Below are positions 33,983 through 45,594 of a stretch of DNA of 64,000 nucleotides, in pieces. The position numbers and the translations under genes are program-made. Each line of letters starts with the position of its first letter. The stretch's first letter is position 1. Under the pieces are notes generated by a model. It did no database searches. It had not been told where the DNA came from and was given only the letters and a program-made list of their open reading frames with translations. Source of the stretch: Treponema sp. (lineage in GTDB: Bacteria > Spirochaetota > Spirochaetia > Treponematales > Treponemataceae); the NCBI GenBank assembly GCA_018385415.1, contig JAHAZA010000092.1, positions 1 through 64,000 on the forward strand, in the 5' to 3' direction.

Positions 33983-34546
33983 ATGGCAAAAAACTGGTAT
34001 ATTCTTCATACATACACAGGTTACGAAGGAAAGATTGAAAGAACAATCCGTACAATGCTTGAAGCTGGTGATCTGGATTCAAGCATTGTTTGTGATGTAA
34101 AAGTTCCTGTTGAAGAAGTTGTTGAAATCAAAGACGGTAAAAAGCACTCTCGTAAAAATAAATTCCTTCCTGGTTACATAATGCTTGAACTTGATCTTCC
34201 TGATTTAGGATGGAAGGCAACTTGTAACGGCATTCGTCGTATTCAGGGTGTTACAGGCTTCGTTGGTACTAATCCAAGCGAAAGACCTCGTCCAATTACT
34301 GCTGATGAAGCTAAAAATCTTCTTCAGAAAGCAGGAGAAATTAAAGGCGAAAAACCAGTACATATTAAACAGACATTTTCTGTTGGTGATCAGGTTAAAA
34401 TTACTGATGGTCCATTCGCAACATTTAGCGGTGCAGTTGAAGAAGTTAATATGGAAAAAGAAAAGCTTCGTGTTATGGTGCAGATTTTCGGTCGTGCTAC
34501 ACCAGTTGAAGTAGATCTTTTACAGGTAGAAAAACTGGTTAACTAA
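33983..34546 (+). CDS. nusG: transcription antitermination factor NusG
   Basis: A 187-residue factor that binds RNA polymerase and aids elongation and coupling with ribosomes. NGN domain: KNWYILHTYTGYEGKIERTI and FLPGYIMLELDL, then VTGFVGTN. The KOW domain has GDQVKITDGPFATFSGAVEEV. AGGAGG is upstream, 13 nt after secE. Confidence 0.97.
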   Translation: MAKNWYILHTYTGYEGKIERTIRTMLEAGDLDSSIVCDVKVPVEEVVEIKDGKKHSRKNKFLPGYIMLELDLPDLGWKATCNGIRRIQGVTGFVGTNPSERPRPITADEAKNLLQKAGEIKGEKPVHIKQTFSVGDQVKITDGPFATFSGAVEEVNMEKEKLRVMVQIFGRATPVEVDLLQVEKLVN

Positions 34547-34575
34547 TCAGTTTTAAGTTAGTTTTATTTTGCAAT

Positions 34576-34674
34576 TCAGGCTCGGCGAAAGCTGAGATTA
34601 TATACCTGATTTTGGGAGAAGTATCGGTCCGTTGGACGTCTGGCACTTCGCTAGAAACGGGAACTTTAGTTCCC
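34576..34674 (+). promoter_or_regulatory. structured rplK leader
   Basis: In the 157 nt between nusG and rplK: CTCGGC-GAAA-GCTGAG, a GNRA-capped hairpin (34581-34596) inside TCAGG/CCTGA; GTCC/GGAC (34627-34637); and GGGAAC-TTTA-GTTCCC (34659-34674). In E. coli, L1 represses its own L11-L1 mRNA by binding this leader; a similar role is plausible but the L1-binding motif is not clear here. Confidence 0.4.
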
Positions 34675-34703
34675 TTTCACACCAATCTAAGGAGAAAACA
34701 AAA

Positions 34704-35135
34704 ATGGCAAAAAAGCAAGTTACAGCTCAGATCAAATTGCAGTGTCCTGCAGGATCAGCAACACCTGCTCCACCAGTAGGACCAGCATTGGGACCTCACG
34801 GTGTTCCAGCTCCAAAATTTGTTCAGGAATTCAACGACAGAACTAAGTCTATGGAAAAAGGACTTATCATCCCTGTAGTTATCTCTGTTTATTCTGACAA
34901 ATCATTCACATTTATTCTCAAGACTCCACCAGCAGCAGTTCTTATCAAAAAGGCTTGCAAACTCGACAAGGGTTCTGGCAATCCACTTCGCGATAAAGTT
35001 GCAAAGTTGTCACAGAAGGATCTTGAAGAAATCGCAAAAACAAAGATGCCTGATATCAGTGCAAACGATATCGAAGCAGCTAAAAAAATCATCGCAGGTA
35101 CTGCACGCAGTATGGGCGTAGAAGTGGAGGCCTAA
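34704..35135 (+). CDS. rplK: 50S ribosomal protein L11
   Basis: A 143-residue protein of the GTPase-associated centre. Typical blocks: [23 protein letters not shown] (proline-rich loop, thiostrepton site), [13 protein letters not shown], and the RNA-binding C-terminus [23 protein letters not shown]. Start at ATG 34704 with AAGGAG upstream. Its stop codon directly abuts the rplA ATG. Confidence 0.98.
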   Translation: MAKKQVTAQIKLQCPAGSATPAPPVGPALGPHGVPAPKFVQEFNDRTKSMEKGLIIPVVISVYSDKSFTFILKTPPAAVLIKKACKLDKGSGNPLRDKVAKLSQKDLEEIAKTKMPDISANDIEAAKKIIAGTARSMGVEVEA

Positions 35136-35816
35136 ATGAAACACGGAAAGAAATATCGCGCATCATTGGCCAAATACGATTTAGCTAAAAAATATGATGT
35201 AGCTTCAGCATGTAAAATGGTTCAGGACATGAAATTTGCTAAGTTTGACGAAACTGTAGAAGCACACGTTGCTCTCCGTCTCGGAAAGAGCGATACAGTT
35301 CGTGATACTTTGGTATTCCCTAACCAGTTCAAAGCTGAAAAAAGAGTTTTAGTATTCTGTAAAGAAGACCGTATCAAGGAAGCTCTTGATGCTGGTGCTG
35401 CTTTCGCAGGTGCTGATGAATACATCGAAAAAGTTAAGGGCGGATGGCTCGACTTCGATGTAGCAGTTGCTACTCCAGACATGATGAAAGATGTAGGACG
35501 TCTTGGTATGGTACTTGGCCGCAAAGGTCTTATGCCTAACCCAAAAACTGGTACAGTTACTGTAGATATCGCTAAAGCAATCGCAGAATTGAAGAAAGGA
35601 CGTACTGAATACCGCGCAGACAAAGGTGGTGTAGTACATATCGCAGTTGGTAAGTGTTCAATGGATGCTGACAAAGTTGCAGAAAACATTAAGACACTTA
35701 TTTCTGAAATCAACAGAAAAAAACCAGCTGATGCAAAAGCTGACTATGTTCAGACTGTATCAGTAAGCTCTTCAATGGGTCCTGGTGTTTGGGTTGATGT
35801 AAAGGAAGGAGAGTAA
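35136..35816 (+). CDS. rplA: 50S ribosomal protein L1
   Basis: A 226-residue L1-stalk protein and likely autorepressor of the L11-L1 mRNA. Signature ATPDMMKDVGRLGMVLGRKGLMPNPKTGTV is intact. It starts with no gap after rplK, its GGAGG lying inside the rplK end. Confidence 0.98.
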   Translation: MKHGKKYRASLAKYDLAKKYDVASACKMVQDMKFAKFDETVEAHVALRLGKSDTVRDTLVFPNQFKAEKRVLVFCKEDRIKEALDAGAAFAGADEYIEKVKGGWLDFDVAVATPDMMKDVGRLGMVLGRKGLMPNPKTGTVTVDIAKAIAELKKGRTEYRADKGGVVHIAVGKCSMDADKVAENIKTLISEINRKKPADAKADYVQTVSVSSSMGPGVWVDVKEGE

Positions 35817-35819
35817 TAG

Positions 35820-36434
35820 ATGGCTATCGCAAATAAAGTACAGCCTGCTAAAGCAGCAGCAATCGAATCTGCTAAACAGACTCTCGGTGAATACAACGAC
35901 TTCATCTTTGCTAACTACCGTGGTCTTACAGTAGAACAGATCACTACTCTTCGTGATAAACTCCGCGAAAACAATGCAACAATCAAAGTTATCAAAAATA
36001 ACTTTGCTAAAATTGCTTTCAAAGATTTGAACGTTGAAAATGTTGAAGATTATCTTTCAGGTCCAACAGCAATTGCTATGGCTAAGGAAGATTCAAACGA
36101 AGCAGCAAAGATTCTTTTTGACTTTGCTAAAGATGTTCCTGCTCTTGAAATCAAGGGTGGTTACGTAAATAAAGAAATCTATGATGCAGCTAAAATCGAA
36201 GCTTATTCAAAGGTTCCAGGCAAGAAACAGCTTATCGCTATGCTCATGTCTGCTATCAATGGACCTGCTCAGAAACTCGCTGCTACATTGCAGGCTTATG
36301 TTGAAAAGCTTGAAAAAGAAGGTCCAGCTGCAGCTGCTCCAAAAGCAGAAGCAGCACCTGCTGAAGCTGCACCAGCAGCGGAAGCACCAGCAGCAGAAGC
36401 AGCTCCAGCTGCAGAAGCTCCAGCAGCTGAATAA
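35820..36434 (+). CDS. rplJ: 50S ribosomal protein L10 with Ala/Pro/Glu-rich tail
   Basis: A 204-residue stalk-base protein that carries L7/L12 dimers. The core (1-~172) has YNDFIFANYRGLTVEQITTLRDKLR and the L12-binding C-terminal helix. A ~30-residue tail of repeated Ala-Pro-Ala-Glu units follows, absent in E. coli. It begins 4 nt after rplA, so the usual L10 leader before rplJ is missing. Confidence 0.97.
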   Translation: MAIANKVQPAKAAAIESAKQTLGEYNDFIFANYRGLTVEQITTLRDKLRENNATIKVIKNNFAKIAFKDLNVENVEDYLSGPTAIAMAKEDSNEAAKILFDFAKDVPALEIKGGYVNKEIYDAAKIEAYSKVPGKKQLIAMLMSAINGPAQKLAATLQAYVEKLEKEGPAAAAPKAEAAPAEAAPAAEAPAAEAAPAAEAPAAE

Positions 36435-36441
36435 TTCAGCC

Positions 36442-36494
36442 GCTTAAAACATTATTTAAGCACGGTCAGGCTTCATAGCTGTCGACTGTCCGTG
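36442..36494 (+). promoter_or_regulatory. hairpins between rplJ and rplL
   Basis: GCTTAAA/TTTAAGC (36442-36461) and CACGG-CAG/CTG-CCGTG (36461-36494) lie in a 158-nt gap. They may control the relative output of L10 and L7/L12. No T-run follows. Confidence 0.4.
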
Positions 36495-36592
36495 TTACAA
36501 ATAGCAGAAGTTTTCTTGTGATTACTTACTGCAGCGTTGTTTGATTTAAATTAAGACAACGAAAACATATTTATATTTATGGAGAAGACAAT

Positions 36593-36970
36593 ATGGCAGC
36601 TCTCACAAATGATCAGATTCTTGATGCAATCGCATCTATGTCAGTTCTTGAAGCTTCAGAACTCGTAAAAGCAATGGAAGAAAAATTCGGTGTTACAGCA
36701 GCAGTAGCTGTAGCAGCAGGTCCAGCAGCAGGTGCTGCACCAGCAGAAGAAGAACAGTCAGAATTCACAGTAACTCTTGACAGCTTCGATGCAGCTAAAA
36801 AGATCAACGTTATTAAGGCAGTTAAAGCTCTTACTAACCTCGGTCTTGGTGAAGCAAAAGCTCTCGTTGAAGGTGCTCCAGCAACAGTTAAAGAAGGACT
36901 TTCTAAAGCTGATGCAGACAAATGGATCGCTGAAATCGAAGCAGCTGGTGGTAAATGTTCAAAGAAATAA
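36593..36970 (+). CDS. rplL: 50S ribosomal protein L7/L12
   Basis: A 125-residue stalk protein that recruits translation factors. N-terminal dimer helices ([26 protein letters not shown]), an Ala/Gly-rich hinge (~36-50) and the CTD ([29 protein letters not shown]). GGAG lies 10 nt upstream. Confidence 0.98.
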   Translation: MAALTNDQILDAIASMSVLEASELVKAMEEKFGVTAAVAVAAGPAAGAAPAEEEQSEFTVTLDSFDAAKKINVIKAVKALTNLGLGEAKALVEGAPATVKEGLSKADADKWIAEIEAAGGKCSKK

Positions 36971-37010
36971 GTTTTTTAGACTTATTTCCTGAATAAATCT
37001 ATCATAAAAA

Positions 37011-37047
37011 CTAAGGCAGACACGGATTTTTCCGGCGTCTGCTTTAG
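37011..37047 (+). terminator. attenuator-like hairpin between rplL and rpoB
   Basis: CTAA-GCAGAC pairs with GTCTGC-TTAG around a GGATTTTTCC tip. It is followed by a T-poor stretch, so it is more likely a partial terminator or RNase site setting the ratio of ribosomal protein to polymerase mRNA. Confidence 0.5.
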
Positions 37048-37175
37048 TCGTTTAAATTGAAAAAAGTCATTTTACATAAAAACACTAAATAAGGCCTGAT
37101 TTTTGTGCTGTGCGGAGTTTCCAAATGTAGCAAACTTCATGGACCGGAAGGTGTTTCTTGAAAATAGGGGTAAAA

Positions 37176-40100
37176 ATGTTCGCAAAAAGCCGGACTATTA
37201 ACCGTCAGTATATCGGTAAAGATATTCAGGAATTCATGGATGTTCCTAATCTTATCGATATCCAAACTTCTTCTTACGAGTATTTCCTTCAGAAAGAAAA
37301 ATTAGAAAATGGAGAACCATTGCTTAACCAGGGGCTTCAGGAAGTATTCACATCAACTTTCCCAATTGAAAGTCCTAATGGCGATATGTCATTGGAGTAC
37401 GAATTCTACGAACTTGATACAGAAAATATCAAGTTTTCTGAATTTGAATGCAAACAGAAGGGACTTACTTATGCAGTTCCATTGAAGGCTCGTATCAATT
37501 TGAACTTCCTTCAGACTGGTGCAATTCTTCAGAAAGATATTTACATGGGTGATATTCCTCTCATGACTGATCGTGGTACATTTATTATCAACGGTGCAGA
37601 ACGCGTTGTTGTATCACAGATTCATCGTTCACCTGGTGTAATTTTTAATCACGAAAAAAACGTTTTCGGTAGCCGTATCATTCCTTACCGTGGATCATGG
37701 CTTGAATTCGAAATCGATCAGAAAAAAGATTTGATTTATGCAAAGATCGACCGTAAAAAGAAGATCCTTGGAACAATCTTCCTTCGCGCTTTAGGATATG
37801 AAACTCGCGAAGAAATTATTAAACAGTTCTACATGACAGAATCAACAAAAGTTTCAGATTCTCGCGATGTTCGTGATGGTCTTGTAAACAAGGTTCTTTC
37901 AAAGGCTGTAATGATTAAAGATGCAGACAGCGGTGAAGAAAAGAAACTTTATCCAGCTGGCCAGCGTCTCCATCCACATGAAATTGATGAACTTATTGCT
38001 AACGGAATTAAGAGCATCGAAATCATTAAATTTAATGCAGGAAAAGGCGACAACAAGAATGCTTCACTTGATTCTGATGTAATCATCAACTGTTTCGAAC
38101 GCGAAGAAATTAAATTCGCTAAAGAAGGTGCAGATAATGATGAACCTACAAAAGAAGATGCATTGTCAGCAGTTTACTCGGTATTAATGCCTGGTGAACC
38201 AATGACTGTTGAAGCTGCAGAAAAAGACCTTAACTCTACATTCTTCTCTTCAAGAAGATATGACCTTGGTCGTGTTGGACGCTATAAGCTCAATAAAAAA
38301 TTTGACTACAGTGAACCTGTAGAAGAACATACACTGGTAAAAGAAGACATCATTCAGACAATGAAATTCCTCATCAAAGTATACATTGGTGAAGAACAGA
38401 CTGACGATATCGACCACCTTGGTAACCGTCGTATCCGTTCAGTTGGTGAATTGATGACTAACTCACTCAAGACAGCTTTTGCACGTATGGAACGTATTGC
38501 AAAAGAAAGAATGAGTCTTAAAGAAACTGAAACAATGAAGCCACAGGATTTGATTTCAATCAAACCTATCGTAGCTTCAATCAAAGAATTCTTTGGTTCA
38601 TCACAGTTGTCTCAGTTCATGGATCAGGTTAACCCTCTTGCTGAACTTACACACAAGAGACGTCTTAACGCTTTGGGACCTGGTGGTTTGAGCCGTGACC
38701 GTGCCGGATTTGAAGTACGTGATATTCACTATACTCACTATGGCCGCATGTGTCCTATTGAAACACCTGAAGGACCAAATATTGGTTTGATCGTTTCTCT
38801 TGCTATTTATACTCGTGTTAATGATTACGGATTCCTTGAAGCTCCATTCCGCAAAGTTAAGAACGGAAAGGCTACAAAAGAAGTTGAATATTTGTCAGCT
38901 ATGGATGAAGACAAATATACAATCGGTCAGATTGCAGAAGGTATGAAATCTGACGGTTCGTTCTCATCAGACATGATTTCAGTTCGTCACCGTGGTGACT
39001 ACTCATTCCGTAGCCCAGAAGATATTCAGTACATGGATGTTTCTCCACGTCAGGTAATTTCTGTTTCAGCTGCTCTTATTCCATTCCTTGAACACGATGA
39101 TGCTAACCGTGCACTCATGGGTTGTAACATGCAGCGTCAGGCAGTACCTTTGTTGTTCCCTGAACCACCTTACGTTGGAACTGGTATGGAAAAGAAATGT
39201 GCTTATGACTCAGGTGTTCTTATTAAAGCAAAACGCCCTGGTGAAGTTGTATACGTTTCAAGCGAATGTGTAAAAGTTAAGCCTGAAGGCGGAAAGCGCG
39301 GTGAACTGGATGAGTATGTATTGCTCAAATATCAGCGTACTAACCAGGATACTTGTTACCATCAGAGACCTACAGTTAATGTTGGTGAAAAAGTTGAAAA
39401 GGGAAGTGTTCTTGCTGACGGACCTGCAACATTCAACGGAGAACTTGCTCTTGGACGTAACTTGCTCGTAGGATTCGTTCCTTGGAATGGATACAACTAC
39501 GAAGACGCCGTTCTTATCAGCAAACGCGTTGTTAAAGAAGATATGTATACTTCTATCCATATCAAGGAATTCCAGACAGAAATCCGCGAAACAAAACTTG
39601 GACCAGAACGCATTACTCGTGATGTTCCAAACACAGCAGAAAAAAATCTTGATAACCTTGATAAAGAAGGTATCATCCGCATTGGTGCTAAAGTACGTGC
39701 AGGCGATATCCTCGTTGGTAAAGTAACACCAAAGAGCGAAGCAGAAACAACTCCAGAATTTAAGTTGTTGAACGCACTCTTTGGTGAAAAAGCTAAAGAA
39801 GTTCGCGACAGTTCACTTAAAGTTCCACACGGAATCGAAGGTGTTGTAATTGATGTTCAGCGCATGCGCAGAAACGAAGGTGACGATTTGAATCCAGGCG
39901 TTGATGAAGTTGTAAAAGTTCTCATCGCTAACAAACGTAAACTCCGTGAAGGTGATAAGATGGCCGGACGCCACGGAAACAAAGGTGTCGTATCTCGTAT
40001 CTTGCCTGAAGAGGATATGCCATACTTGGAAGACGGAACTCCACTTGATGTTTGTTTGAACCCACTTGGTGTACCTTCTCGTATGAACATTGGACAGATC

Positions 40101-40718
40101 ATGGAATCAGAACTTGGTATTGCAGGTAAATACTTGAACCAGTTCTTCGAACTTCCTGTATTCCAGTCACCTAGCCAGGAACAGATTGGTAAAAAACTTG
40201 AAGAAGCAGGATTGAATAAAAACTGTAAACAAATTGTTCGCGATGGTCGCACAGGTGAACCATTCGTTAACCCAATCTTCGTCGGAGTTATTTACTATCT
40301 CAAATTGGCTCACTTGGTTGATGATAAGATGCACGCTCGTTCAACTGGGCCTTACTCACTTGTTACTCAGCAGCCACTTGGTGGTAAAGCTCAGTTCGGT
40401 GGTCAGCGTCTTGGAGAAATGGAAGTATGGGCTCTCGAAGCTTATGGTGCAGCTAATACTCTCCAGGAAATGATGACAATTAAGTCAGACGATATGACAG
40501 GTCGTTCTAAAGCATATGAAGCTATTGTTAAGGGAGAGCCTTCAACTCCAGCTGGTGTTCCAGAAGCATTCAACGTAATGGTACAGGAACTCCGTGGTTT
40601 GGCTCTCGACTTTACAATTTATGATGATAAAGGTAAGCAGATTGCCCTTACTGAACGTGACCAGGAAATGATTGATAAAGCAGCTACTGGTTTCGACAAG
40701 GAGAATGCAAATGCGTGA
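37176..40718 (+). CDS. rpoB: RNA polymerase subunit beta
   Basis: A 1180-residue catalytic subunit. Landmarks: [11 protein letters not shown] near the N-terminus, the rifampicin region [62 protein letters not shown] and the C-terminal [18 protein letters not shown]. Residue 498, equal to E. coli Ser531, is Asn, the spirochaete form linked with natural rifampicin resistance. I choose ATG 37176 (GGGG upstream) over an upstream in-frame TTG at 37158. Its end overlaps rpoC by 8 nt. Confidence 0.98.
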   Translation: MFAKSRTINRQYIGKDIQEFMDVPNLIDIQTSSYEYFLQKEKLENGEPLLNQGLQEVFTSTFPIESPNGDMSLEYEFYELDTENIKFSEFECKQKGLTYAVPLKARINLNFLQTGAILQKDIYMGDIPLMTDRGTFIINGAERVVVSQIHRSPGVIFNHEKNVFGSRIIPYRGSWLEFEIDQKKDLIYAKIDRKKKILGTIFLRALGYETREEIIKQFYMTESTKVSDSRDVRDGLVNKVLSKAVMIKDADSGEEKKLYPAGQRLHPHEIDELIANGIKSIEIIKFNAGKGDNKNASLDSDVIINCFEREEIKFAKEGADNDEPTKEDALSAVYSVLMPGEPMTVEAAEKDLNSTFFSSRRYDLGRVGRYKLNKKFDYSEPVEEHTLVKEDIIQTMKFLIKVYIGEEQTDDIDHLGNRRIRSVGELMTNSLKTAFARMERIAKERMSLKETETMKPQDLISIKPIVASIKEFFGSSQLSQFMDQVNPLAELTHKRRLNALGPGGLSRDRAGFEVRDIHYTHYGRMCPIETPEGPNIGLIVSLAIYTRVNDYGFLEAPFRKVKNGKATKEVEYLSAMDEDKYTIGQIAEGMKSDGSFSSDMISVRHRGDYSFRSPEDIQYMDVSPRQVISVSAALIPFLEHDDANRALMGCNMQRQAVPLLFPEPPYVGTGMEKKCAYDSGVLIKAKRPGEVVYVSSECVKVKPEGGKRGELDEYVLLKYQRTNQDTCYHQRPTVNVGEKVEKGSVLADGPATFNGELALGRNLLVGFVPWNGYNYEDAVLISKRVVKEDMYTSIHIKEFQTEIRETKLGPERITRDVPNTAEKNLDNLDKEGIIRIGAKVRAGDILVGKVTPKSEAETTPEFKLLNALFGEKAKEVRDSSLKVPHGIEGVVIDVQRMRRNEGDDLNPGVDEVVKVLIANKRKLREGDKMAGRHGNKGVVSRILPEEDMPYLEDGTPLDVCLNPLGVPSRMNIGQIMESELGIAGKYLNQFFELPVFQSPSQEQIGKKLEEAGLNKNCKQIVRDGRTGEPFVNPIFVGVIYYLKLAHLVDDKMHARSTGPYSLVTQQPLGGKAQFGGQRLGEMEVWALEAYGAANTLQEMMTIKSDDMTGRSKAYEAIVKGEPSTPAGVPEAFNVMVQELRGLALDFTIYDDKGKQIALTERDQEMIDKAATGFDKENANA

Positions 40719-43700
40719 TATTCAGGATTTTGACTCAATCAGATTAAAGCTTGCTTCACCAGAAACTATTCGTAAATGGTCTTATGGTGAAGTTAAGAAA
40801 CCGGAAACAATTAACTACCGTACTCTCAGACCAGAGAAAGACGGTCTCTTCTGTGAACGCATTTTCGGTACAACAAAAGAATGGGAATGTTTTTGTGGTA
40901 AATTCAAGAGCATTCGTTATAAGGGTGTAATCTGTGATCGTTGTGGTGTTGAAGTTACTCACTTCAAAGTTCGCCGTGAACGTACAGGTCATATCGAACT
41001 GGCAGCTCCTGTAAGCCACATCTGGTATTACCGTTCGGTTCCTAGCCGCATGGGTCTTTTGCTTGACCTCGGTGTTCAGGCTCTTCGTTCTGTATTGTAT
41101 TACGAAAAATATATCGTAATTGATCCAGGTGATACTGACCTCAAACAGAATCAGCTTCTCACAGAAGATGAATATATGGAAGCTGAAGAACGCTACGGCG
41201 GTTCTTTCACAGCAGGTATGGGTGCTGAAGCAATTAAGACCTTGCTTGAAAATCTCGACCTCGATGCTCTTGCTACAGAACTTCGTGACAAGATGATTGA
41301 AAAGGGAAAGAAAACTGATCCTCGAATTTTGAAGAGAATCGCAATTGTAGAAAGCTTCCGCACATCTGGAAATAAAGCGTCTTGGATGATCCTCGATGTA
41401 ATTCCAGTTATGCCACCAGATCTTCGCCCAATGGTACAGTTGGACGGTGGTCGCTTTGCAACATCTGACCTTAACGATTTGTATCGTCGAGTAATTAACA
41501 GAAACAATCGTTTGAACAGACTTATCGCTCTTAACGCTCCTGATATTATTATCAGAAACGAAAAAAGACTTCTTCAGGAAGCTGTTGATGGTTTGTTTGA
41601 TAACTCAAAGAAGAAGCGCGTAGTTAAAGGTGCTTCTAACAGACCACTTAAGTCAATTTCTGACATGATTAAAGGTAAACAGGGTCGTTTCCGCCAGAAC
41701 CTTCTTGGTAAACGTGTAGACTACTCTGGACGTTCTGTAATCGTTGTTGGACCAGAACTTAAACTCTGGCAGTGTGGTGTTCCTACAAAAATGGCTCTTG
41801 AATTGTTCAAGCCATTCATCATGAAAAAACTTGTTGATAAACAGGTTGCATTCAATATTAAGAAAGCTAAACAGGTTGTAGAATCTGAAGCTCCAGAAGT
41901 ATTTGCAATTCTTGATGAAGTAGTTCGCGAACATCCAGTTATGTTGAACCGTGCGCCTACATTGCACCGTCTTGGTATTCAGGCATTTGAACCTGTACTT
42001 GTTGAAGGTAAAGCTCTTAAACTTCACCCATTGGCATGTAAAGCTTTCAACGCCGACTTCGATGGTGACCAGATGGCTATCCACGTTCCTCTTACACAGG
42101 CTGCACAGATGGAATGTTGGACATTGATGCTTTCAGCAAGAAACCTTCTTGACCCAGCTAACGGTAACGCTATTGTTGGTCCATCACAGGACATGGTACT
42201 TGGTATTTACTACATGACTGCAGTTAAGCCAAAGGCAAAAGGAACAGGAAAACGTTTCTCTGATCCTGATGAAGTTCGCATGGCTGCTGAATGTGGAAAT
42301 ATCGAATGGCAGGCTTTGATCAAAGTTCCAGCTCCAAAAGATTCTTTCAAAGATGGCGCTTTCAAGAAAGGTGATATCATTGAAACAACTGCTGGTACAC
42401 TTGCATTCAACGAAGCAATGCCAGACGAAGTTAACTATCAGAACGAACAGCTTGGTGAAAAACAGCTCAAGAAGATGATTGAAAAAGTATACAACTCTAA
42501 GGAACCTGGAAAGGGTGGCCCTTGGTTGACAATCAAAATGCTTGATGCAATCAAAGCTGTTGGATATAAGAATGCTACATTCTATGGAGCAACACTCTCT
42601 ATGGAAGACATCATCATTCCTGCTGAAAAGAAGGCAATGATGGAAAAAGCAAATAAAGAAAACGAAAAAATCGTTAACGATGCTAAGAGAGGTACAATCA
42701 CTTCTGAAGAACGTTACAACAAAGTTACTGACCTTTGGTCAAGAACAAATGATGAACTTACTAAGAAGATGATGGATACTCTTAGAAAAGATAAAGACGG
42801 ATTTAACACAATCTTTATGATGGCTGAATCTGGAGCCCGTGGATCTCCAAAGCAGATTTCACAGTTGGCTGCGATGCGTGGTTTGATGGCTAAACCTTCT
42901 GGAGACATCATCGAACTTCCTATTCGTTCAAACTTCTATGAAGGTTTGTCGGTTATCGAATACTTCATCTCAACATCTGGTGCCCGCAAAGGTCTTTCAG
43001 ATACAGCGCTTAAGACAGCCGATGCCGGTTACATGACTCGTCGTCTTGTTGATGTTGCTCAGGATGTAGTAGTTAACGAAGAAGATTGTGGAACAATCAA
43101 CGGTATCGATTACACAGCAATTAAAGATGGTGATGAAATAGTTGAACCTATCTCTAAACGTATCGTTGGACACTTTACAATTGAACGCGTTGTTGATCCA
43201 ATGACAGGTGAATTAATTTGTGATGTAAACTCTTATATTACAGAAGAGCTTGCTAATCAGATTGAAGAGGCTGGTGTAGAAAAAGTTAAACTTCGCACAG
43301 TACTTACTTGTGAAGCAAAACATGGTATTTGTGTTAAATGTTATGGTAAGAACCTTGCTCGTAACAAGATCGTTGAAATTGGTGAAGCTGTTGGTATTAT
43401 TGCAGCTCAGTCAATCGGTCAGCCAGGTACACAGTTAACAATGCGTACATTCCATGTCGGTGGTACAGCTTCTAAAGCAACAGAAGATAACCGCATCGTA
43501 CTCAAGTACCCTGCAATTATTGAAAAAATTGAAGGTACACACGTTGTTACAAAAGATAAGAACTGGCTCTTTACTCGTAAAGGTTCTATGGATGTGTCTC
43601 GTATTCTTGCAAACTTTGAAATCCAGAAGGGTGACAAAGTATTGGTATCTGATGGCGACAGAGTTAAGAAAGACACTGTAATTATCAGCCGTAAAGATGG

Positions 43701-44997
43701 TGATGTACTTGCAACAGATAAAGCTCGTGTAGTTGTAACAAAAACAAATGTTTACCTCACAAGTAATTCCCAGCCAATCGAAATTATCAACGGTTCTACA
43801 GTATTCTGTAAAGCCGGTGATATCGTAGAAGCAAATCAGTCACTGGGTGAATTTGATACAACAAGTGATCCAATCATTGCTGAATATGATGGTTATATCC
43901 ATTATGAAGATATCGTAGAAGGCTCAACTCTTGAAGTTAAGATTGATAAAGTTTCTGAAAAAGCAGAAAGCTTTATCACAGACCTTCATACAGAAGGTAT
44001 GCAGCCTACTATTCGTATTACTGATAATGATGGTAATGAAAAGGGAAGTTACTTCCTTCCATCTGGAGCTCTTCTCCTTGTTGAGGACAAGAAAAAAGTT
44101 TCTGCTGGTGAAGTAATTGCCAAGATGCCTAAAGAAGCAGCTAAGACAAACGATATTACTGGTGGTCTTCCACGTGTATCTGAACTCTTTGAAGCTCGTA
44201 ATCCTAAAGTTCCAACTGTACTTGCACAGATTTCAGGTATTGTTAAGTTCAAGGATGTTACAAAAGGTAAACGAAAGATTACTGTTGAAGATGAATACGG
44301 TCGTATATTTGAACACCTTATTCCAATGACTAAACGTATGCTTGTACGTGATGGTGATAAAGTTAAAGCTGGTGAACGCTTATGTGATGGTGCACCAAAT
44401 CCAAAAGAGATTCTTGCAATCCTTGGAGAAAATGCACTTCAGAACTACTTGATGAATGAAATCCAGGCCGTATATCGTGCACAGGGTGTATCTATCAATG
44501 ACAAGCATATCGGTATCATTGTTCGTCAGATGTTGCGTAAAGTTGAAATCCGTGATGTAGGTGATACACACTTTATTTACGGACAGCAGGTTGATAAATA
44601 CAAGTTCCACGAAGAGAATGCTCGTGTAGTATCTCAGGGTGGTAAACCTGCAGTAGGACAGCCAATGTTCCAGGGTATTACAAAAGCATCATTGAATGTT
44701 GATTCATTCATTTCTGCTGCTTCATTCCAGGAAACAACAAAGGTTCTTACAAACGCAGCTATTTCTGGTGCTACAGACGGATTGCACGGAATCAAAGAAA
44801 ACGTTGCAATTGGTCATATGATCCCTGCTGGTACAGGTATCAAGAACTACAAAAATGTAAAACTTTTCGATTCAAGTGATATGGACTTGGATGTTAAGAT
44901 GAATGAAGTTCTTGAAATGCGTCGTCAGGAAAAAGAAAAAGAATTAGAAGTTGTTTTTGTAGAAGATTCTAATTCTGATTCAGATGATGTTGATTAA
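40711..44997 (+). CDS. rpoC: RNA polymerase subunit beta'
   Basis: A 1428-residue catalytic subunit. First zinc site CFCG...CDRCGVEV (near residue 60-80), active-site [12 protein letters not shown] (Asn447 onward; three Mg-binding Asp), the second zinc site with Cys in EDCGT, VLTC and GICVKC, and [14 protein letters not shown]. It starts at ATG 40711 within the rpoB end (AAGGAG upstream). The C-terminus is acidic. It is followed by a terminator at 45021-45056. Confidence 0.98.
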   Translation: MRDIQDFDSIRLKLASPETIRKWSYGEVKKPETINYRTLRPEKDGLFCERIFGTTKEWECFCGKFKSIRYKGVICDRCGVEVTHFKVRRERTGHIELAAPVSHIWYYRSVPSRMGLLLDLGVQALRSVLYYEKYIVIDPGDTDLKQNQLLTEDEYMEAEERYGGSFTAGMGAEAIKTLLENLDLDALATELRDKMIEKGKKTDPRILKRIAIVESFRTSGNKASWMILDVIPVMPPDLRPMVQLDGGRFATSDLNDLYRRVINRNNRLNRLIALNAPDIIIRNEKRLLQEAVDGLFDNSKKKRVVKGASNRPLKSISDMIKGKQGRFRQNLLGKRVDYSGRSVIVVGPELKLWQCGVPTKMALELFKPFIMKKLVDKQVAFNIKKAKQVVESEAPEVFAILDEVVREHPVMLNRAPTLHRLGIQAFEPVLVEGKALKLHPLACKAFNADFDGDQMAIHVPLTQAAQMECWTLMLSARNLLDPANGNAIVGPSQDMVLGIYYMTAVKPKAKGTGKRFSDPDEVRMAAECGNIEWQALIKVPAPKDSFKDGAFKKGDIIETTAGTLAFNEAMPDEVNYQNEQLGEKQLKKMIEKVYNSKEPGKGGPWLTIKMLDAIKAVGYKNATFYGATLSMEDIIIPAEKKAMMEKANKENEKIVNDAKRGTITSEERYNKVTDLWSRTNDELTKKMMDTLRKDKDGFNTIFMMAESGARGSPKQISQLAAMRGLMAKPSGDIIELPIRSNFYEGLSVIEYFISTSGARKGLSDTALKTADAGYMTRRLVDVAQDVVVNEEDCGTINGIDYTAIKDGDEIVEPISKRIVGHFTIERVVDPMTGELICDVNSYITEELANQIEEAGVEKVKLRTVLTCEAKHGICVKCYGKNLARNKIVEIGEAVGIIAAQSIGQPGTQLTMRTFHVGGTASKATEDNRIVLKYPAIIEKIEGTHVVTKDKNWLFTRKGSMDVSRILANFEIQKGDKVLVSDGDRVKKDTVIISRKDGDVLATDKARVVVTKTNVYLTSNSQPIEIINGSTVFCKAGDIVEANQSLGEFDTTSDPIIAEYDGYIHYEDIVEGSTLEVKIDKVSEKAESFITDLHTEGMQPTIRITDNDGNEKGSYFLPSGALLLVEDKKKVSAGEVIAKMPKEAAKTNDITGGLPRVSELFEARNPKVPTVLAQISGIVKFKDVTKGKRKITVEDEYGRIFEHLIPMTKRMLVRDGDKVKAGERLCDGAPNPKEILAILGENALQNYLMNEIQAVYRAQGVSINDKHIGIIVRQMLRKVEIRDVGDTHFIYGQQVDKYKFHEENARVVSQGGKPAVGQPMFQGITKASLNVDSFISAASFQETTKVLTNAAISGATDGLHGIKENVAIGHMIPAGTGIKNYKNVKLFDSSDMDLDVKMNEVLEMRRQEKEKELEVVFVEDSNSDSDDVD

Positions 44998-45020
44998 TTC
45001 TTTATTAAGAGTTAAATGAT

Positions 45021-45057
45021 AAAAGCCATCTGCCGTAAAAAGCAGGTGGCTTTTTTA
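45021..45057 (+). terminator. terminator after rpoC
   Basis: AAAAGCCATCTGC pairs with GCAGGTGGCTTTT (one wobble), loop CGTAAAAA, then six T. It ends the secE-to-rpoC region. Confidence 0.88.
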
Positions 45058-45069
45058 TAGGAGTAAATA

Positions 45070-45327
45070 ATGCACTTTGAATACAATACAGTAAACACAT
45101 GTTCTAAAAGAATTGAATTTGATATTGAAGGCAATGTAATTACAAATGTCAGCTTTTTAGGTGGTTGTAATGGAAATCTTAAAGCTGTTTCAAAGCTTGT
45201 TGACGGAATGACAGTTGAACAGATTGAAGCAAAATTAAAAGGTAATACCTGTGGGGTAAGAAATACTTCATGTGCTGATCAACTTTGTGTTGCAGTAAGA
45301 AAAGCTTTAACTGAAATGAAAAAATAA
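45070..45327 (+). CDS. TSCPD domain protein
   Basis: An 85-residue protein with Cys-rich blocks: NTVNTCSKRIEFDIEGN, VSFLGGCNGNLKAVSKL, LKGNTCGVRNTSCADQLC. This matches the small stand-alone TSCPD family (as found at the C-terminus of some ribonucleotide reductases), probably metal-binding, function unproven. TAGGAG precedes the ATG and overlaps the end of the rpoC terminator. Confidence 0.8.
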   Translation: MHFEYNTVNTCSKRIEFDIEGNVITNVSFLGGCNGNLKAVSKLVDGMTVEQIEAKLKGNTCGVRNTSCADQLCVAVRKALTEMKK

Positions 45328-45397
45328 TTATATGTGTCACTGTATGATACACTGATACAGTTATATTAAGAATATCTTAGTATAACCGAGGTGTGTC

Positions 45398-45511
45398 ATG
45401 TTGTTAAAAATTAAAAACTTATTTTCTAAGTGTTCAACAAAGTTTTCTGCAGGATGGAGAGAATTTCTTGTGGATTTCTTTGCAATGGATGAAGTGGAAA
45501 AACTACAATAA
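45398..45511 (+). CDS. putative 37-residue small protein
   Basis: The ATG has a strong GAGGTG Shine-Dalgarno 5 nt upstream. The product is basic and amphipathic at the N-terminus (LLKIKNLFSKCSTKFSAGW) and acidic at the end (FFAMDEVEKLQ). A terminator directly follows the stop, and a small hairpin (CTGTAT/ATACAG) lies upstream. I do not recognise it. The combination of ribosome site and terminator suggests a real gene. Confidence 0.5.
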   Translation: MLLKIKNLFSKCSTKFSAGWREFLVDFFAMDEVEKLQ

Positions 45512-45574
45512 AAAAAATGCACCTGAACTGCAGTAAAATCTAAAAAAAAGAAAGCTGCTTCAGGTGCATTTTTA
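45512..45574. terminator. bidirectional terminator
   Basis: A perfect 15-bp stem, AAAAATGCACCTGAA (45513-45527) with its complement (45559-45573), with A- and T-runs. It serves the small ORF on plus and the GH120 gene on minus. Confidence 0.88.
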
Positions 45575-45594
45575 TTGTTTACTTAAATTATCGT

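Noticed and set aside
36301..36434. Tandem DNA repeat at the rplJ end
   Set aside because: The repetition reflects Ala-Pro-Glu codons of the L10 tail, not an independent repeat element.
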